Positions 61,641 through 64,000 of a DNA stretch of 64,000 nt are shown here, piece by piece; position 1 is the stretch's first letter; every line of letters begins with the position of its first letter. This DNA is from Gordius sp. MW1 (Eukaryota; Nematomorpha; Gordioida; Gordea; Gordiidae), in contig OZ038529.1 of assembly GCA_964036665.1 (NCBI GenBank), positions 15,508,060 through 15,572,059 of the forward strand, written 5' to 3'. The notes beneath the pieces are model-generated. The model was given only the letters and a program-made list of their open reading frames with translations, searched no databases and was not told the origin of the DNA. Position numbers and translations under genes: made by a program.

Positions 61641-64000
61641 GTTTTTGAAAAATTAAGCACTCACGTTGCGATACAACAAACTAATCGCAACAATAAAACG
61701 TTGTCTTTTGTCAAAATGTTAGATCTCGCAGCTTAAAACCTCTTTGCGGAAGTCAATCGAGGATAATAGGATTCTCAAATTGGCTTACTCTTATATATTT
61801 TTTTACGCTCTTTCACATAGAATCGAAAAAAATAAATATTTTTACCTCAAAATTTTTCACATATTTTTCTTTCAACCGTATGCATCCGATGAAAGTTGTC
61901 GTTTTCAGACGTGGTTTCTATGATCCCGTAATAATTTATCAGAATCTGAAAACTATTACTTTGAAATCATGATCGCATAGAGCCATTTTGAAAAATTAAG
62001 CACTCACGTTGCGATACAACAAACTAATCGCAACAATAAAACGTTGTCTTTTGTCAAAATGATAGTTCTCGCAGCTTAAAACCTCTTTGCGGAAGTGAAT
62101 CGAGGATAATAGGATTCTCAGATTGGCTTACTTTTATATATTTTTTTACGCTCTTTCACATAGAATCGAAAAAAATAAATATTTTTACCTCAAAATTTTT
62201 CACATATTTTTCTTTGGACCGTATTCATCCGATGAATGTTTTCGTTTTCAGACGTGGTTTCTATGATCCCAAGTAAAAATTTATCAGAATCTAAAAACTA
62301 TTACTTTAAAATCATAATCGCATAGAGCAGTTTTCAAAAATTAAGCACTCACGTTGCGATACAACAAACTAATCGCAACAATAAAACGTTGTCTTTTGTC
62401 AAAATGAATATTTCTGGCAGCTTAAAACCTCTTTTCGGAAGTAAATCGAGGATAATAGGATTCTCAAATTGGCTTACTTTTATATATTTTTTTACGCTCT
62501 TTCACATAGAATAGAAAAAAATAAATATTTTTATCTCAAAATTTTTCACATATTTTCTTTGAACCGTATTCATCCGATGAAAGTTGTCGTTTTCAGACGT
62601 GGTTTCTATGATCCCAAGTAAAAATTTATCAGAATCTAAAAACTATTACTTTGAAATCATGATCGCATAGAGCCATTTTGAAAAATTAAGCATCACGTTG
62701 CGATGCAACAAACTAATCGCAACAATAAAACGTTGTCTTTTGTTAAAATGATAGTTCTCGCAGCTTAAAACCTCTTTGCGGAAGTGAATCGAGGATAATA
62801 GGAATCTCAGATTGGCTTACTTTTATATATTTTTTACGCTCTTTCACATAGAATCGAAAAAAATAAATGTTTTTACCTCAAAATTTTTCACATATTTTTT
62901 TTTGAACCGTATTCATCCGATGAAAGTTGTCGTTTTCAGACGTGGTTTCTATGATCCCAAGTAAAAATTTATCAGAATCTAAAAACTATTACTTTGAAAT
63001 CATGATCGCATAGAGCCATTTTGAAAAATTAAGCATCACGTTGCGATGCAACAAACTAATCGCAACAATAAAACGTTGTCTTTTGTTAAAATGATAGTTC
63101 TCGCAGCTTAAAACCTCTTTGCGGAAGTGAATCGAGGATAATAGGAATCTCAGATTGGCTTACTTTTATATATTTTTTACGCTCTTTCACATAGAATCGA
63201 AAAAAATAAATGTTTTTACCTCAAAATTTTTCACATATTTTTTTTTGAACCGTATTCATCCGATGAAAGTTGTCGTTTTCAGACGTGGTTTCTATGATTA
63301 TAAGTAAAAATTTATCAGAATCTGAAAACTACTACTTTGAAATCATGATCGCATAATGCATTTTTGAAAAATTAAGCACTCACGTTGCGATACAACAAAC
63401 TAATCGCAACAATAAAACGTTGTCTTTTGTCAAATTGATAGTTCTCGCAGCTTAAAACCTCTTTTCGGAAGTCAATCGAGGATAATAGGATTCTTAAATT
63501 GGCTTACTTTTATATATTTTTTCATGCTCTTTAACATAGAATCGAAAAAAATAAATATTTTTCCCTCAAAATTTTTCACATATTTTTCTTTGGACCGTAT
63601 TCATCCGATGAAAGTTGTCGTTTTCAGACGTGGTTTCTATGATCCCAAGTAATAATTTATCAGAATCTGAAAACTATTACTTTGAAATCATGATCGCATA
63701 GAGCCATTTTGAAAAATTAAGCATCACGTTGCGATGCAACAAACTAATCGTAACAATAAAACGTTGTCTTTTGTTAAAATGATAGTTCTCGCAGCTTAAA
63801 ACCTCTTTGCGGAAGTGAATCGAGGATAATAGGAATCTCAGATTGGCTTACTTTTATATATTTTTTACGCTCTTTCACATAGAATCGAAAAAAATAAATG
63901 TTTTTACCTCAAAATTTTTCACATATTTTTTTTTGAACCGTATTCATCCGATGAAAGTTGTCGTTTTCAGACGTGGTTTCTATGATCCCAAGTAAAAATT
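61641..64000 (+). repeat. Long-range duplicated block, copy 2 (15.4 kb spacing), truncated by window end
   Basis: Repeats 46245-48604 at an offset of 15396 bp with only sparse substitutions. The shared region still matches at the last base of the window, so the duplication continues beyond it. It contains the start of the 6-mer HOR seen at 47353. Confidence 0.87.

Larger units (their letters stand above)
55578..64000 (+). repeat. Satellite array, right segment (about 24 monomers)
   Basis: The same satellite resumes in the same orientation and phase directly after the element. It begins with the remainder of the interrupted monomer, and the next phase mark is at 55868. The first monomers (to about 56870) carry the GCATATTTTCAAAAATT loss and the GGACCGTATGCATC spelling also seen at 45.6-46.3 kb. 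The array runs off the window end, so its total length is unknown. Confidence 0.98.

Noticed and set aside
1-64000. CRISPR-like array
   Set aside because: The period is about 344 bp with no unique spacers between short identical repeats, and there are no cas genes. This is a contiguous satellite.
1-64000. Assembly collapse or artificial duplication producing the HOR pattern
   Set aside because: Copies at HOR spacing carry independent substitutions and indels, and block edges differ from case to case, which suggests real sequence. It cannot be fully excluded without reads, so exact copy numbers should be treated with caution.

Overview
The window is almost entirely one eukaryotic satellite DNA. 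About 180 head-to-tail copies of an AT-rich monomer of roughly 344 bp (typical range 325-345) fill positions 1-53569 and 55578-64000. All copies run in the same direction. A hand count of the first monomer gives about 32% GC. I see no host protein-coding gene, rRNA, tRNA or CRISPR array. The many 60-109 residue open frames recur once per monomer or per higher-order unit and are repeat shadows. The organism cannot be named from this sequence. A homogeneous array of this size with an inserted LTR-type element points to a nuclear eukaryotic genome, probably centromeric or pericentromeric heterochromatin. Undiminished CpG (14-15 per monomer against about 9 expected) argues against a heavily CpG-methylated germline and fits many invertebrates better than vertebrates or plants.

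The array is a patchwork of higher-order repeats (HORs), recognisable from shared monomer variants. Positions 1-21656 hold a ~4.5 kb block copied at 7576 bp spacing (22 monomers), a nested 4-mer tandem duplication (1377 bp) and smaller shared segments. Positions 21657-37769 hold a 5-mer (1715 bp), then two full copies and a partial third copy of a 12/13-mer HOR (4463 and 4125 bp), then a 7-mer tandem duplication (2393 bp). Positions 37770-53516 hold segments shared at 6150 bp and about 10.6-10.95 kb spacing and a 6-mer tandem pair (2060 bp). Positions 55578-64000 hold a 4-mer HOR of 1379 bp in three nearly identical copies. They then hold a 2.36 kb block that repeats 46245-48604 and runs off the window end.

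One mobile element interrupts the array at 53570-55577 (2008 bp). It has two 543 bp direct terminal repeats differing at only 3 positions and a 5 bp target-site duplication (AATAG). The 922 bp interior has no recognisable gag or pol. Reading the minus strand gives a TG start, a candidate primer-binding site two bases inside one LTR and a purine-rich tract abutting the other. It looks like a young, non-autonomous LTR retrotransposon (TRIM/LARD-like) fossil. Its interior is largely built of short tandem repeats.

I do not see a new gene-encoded system. The notable content is the satellite family itself, its layered HOR history with readable recombination breakpoints, a conserved dyad in each monomer, and the miniature LTR element.
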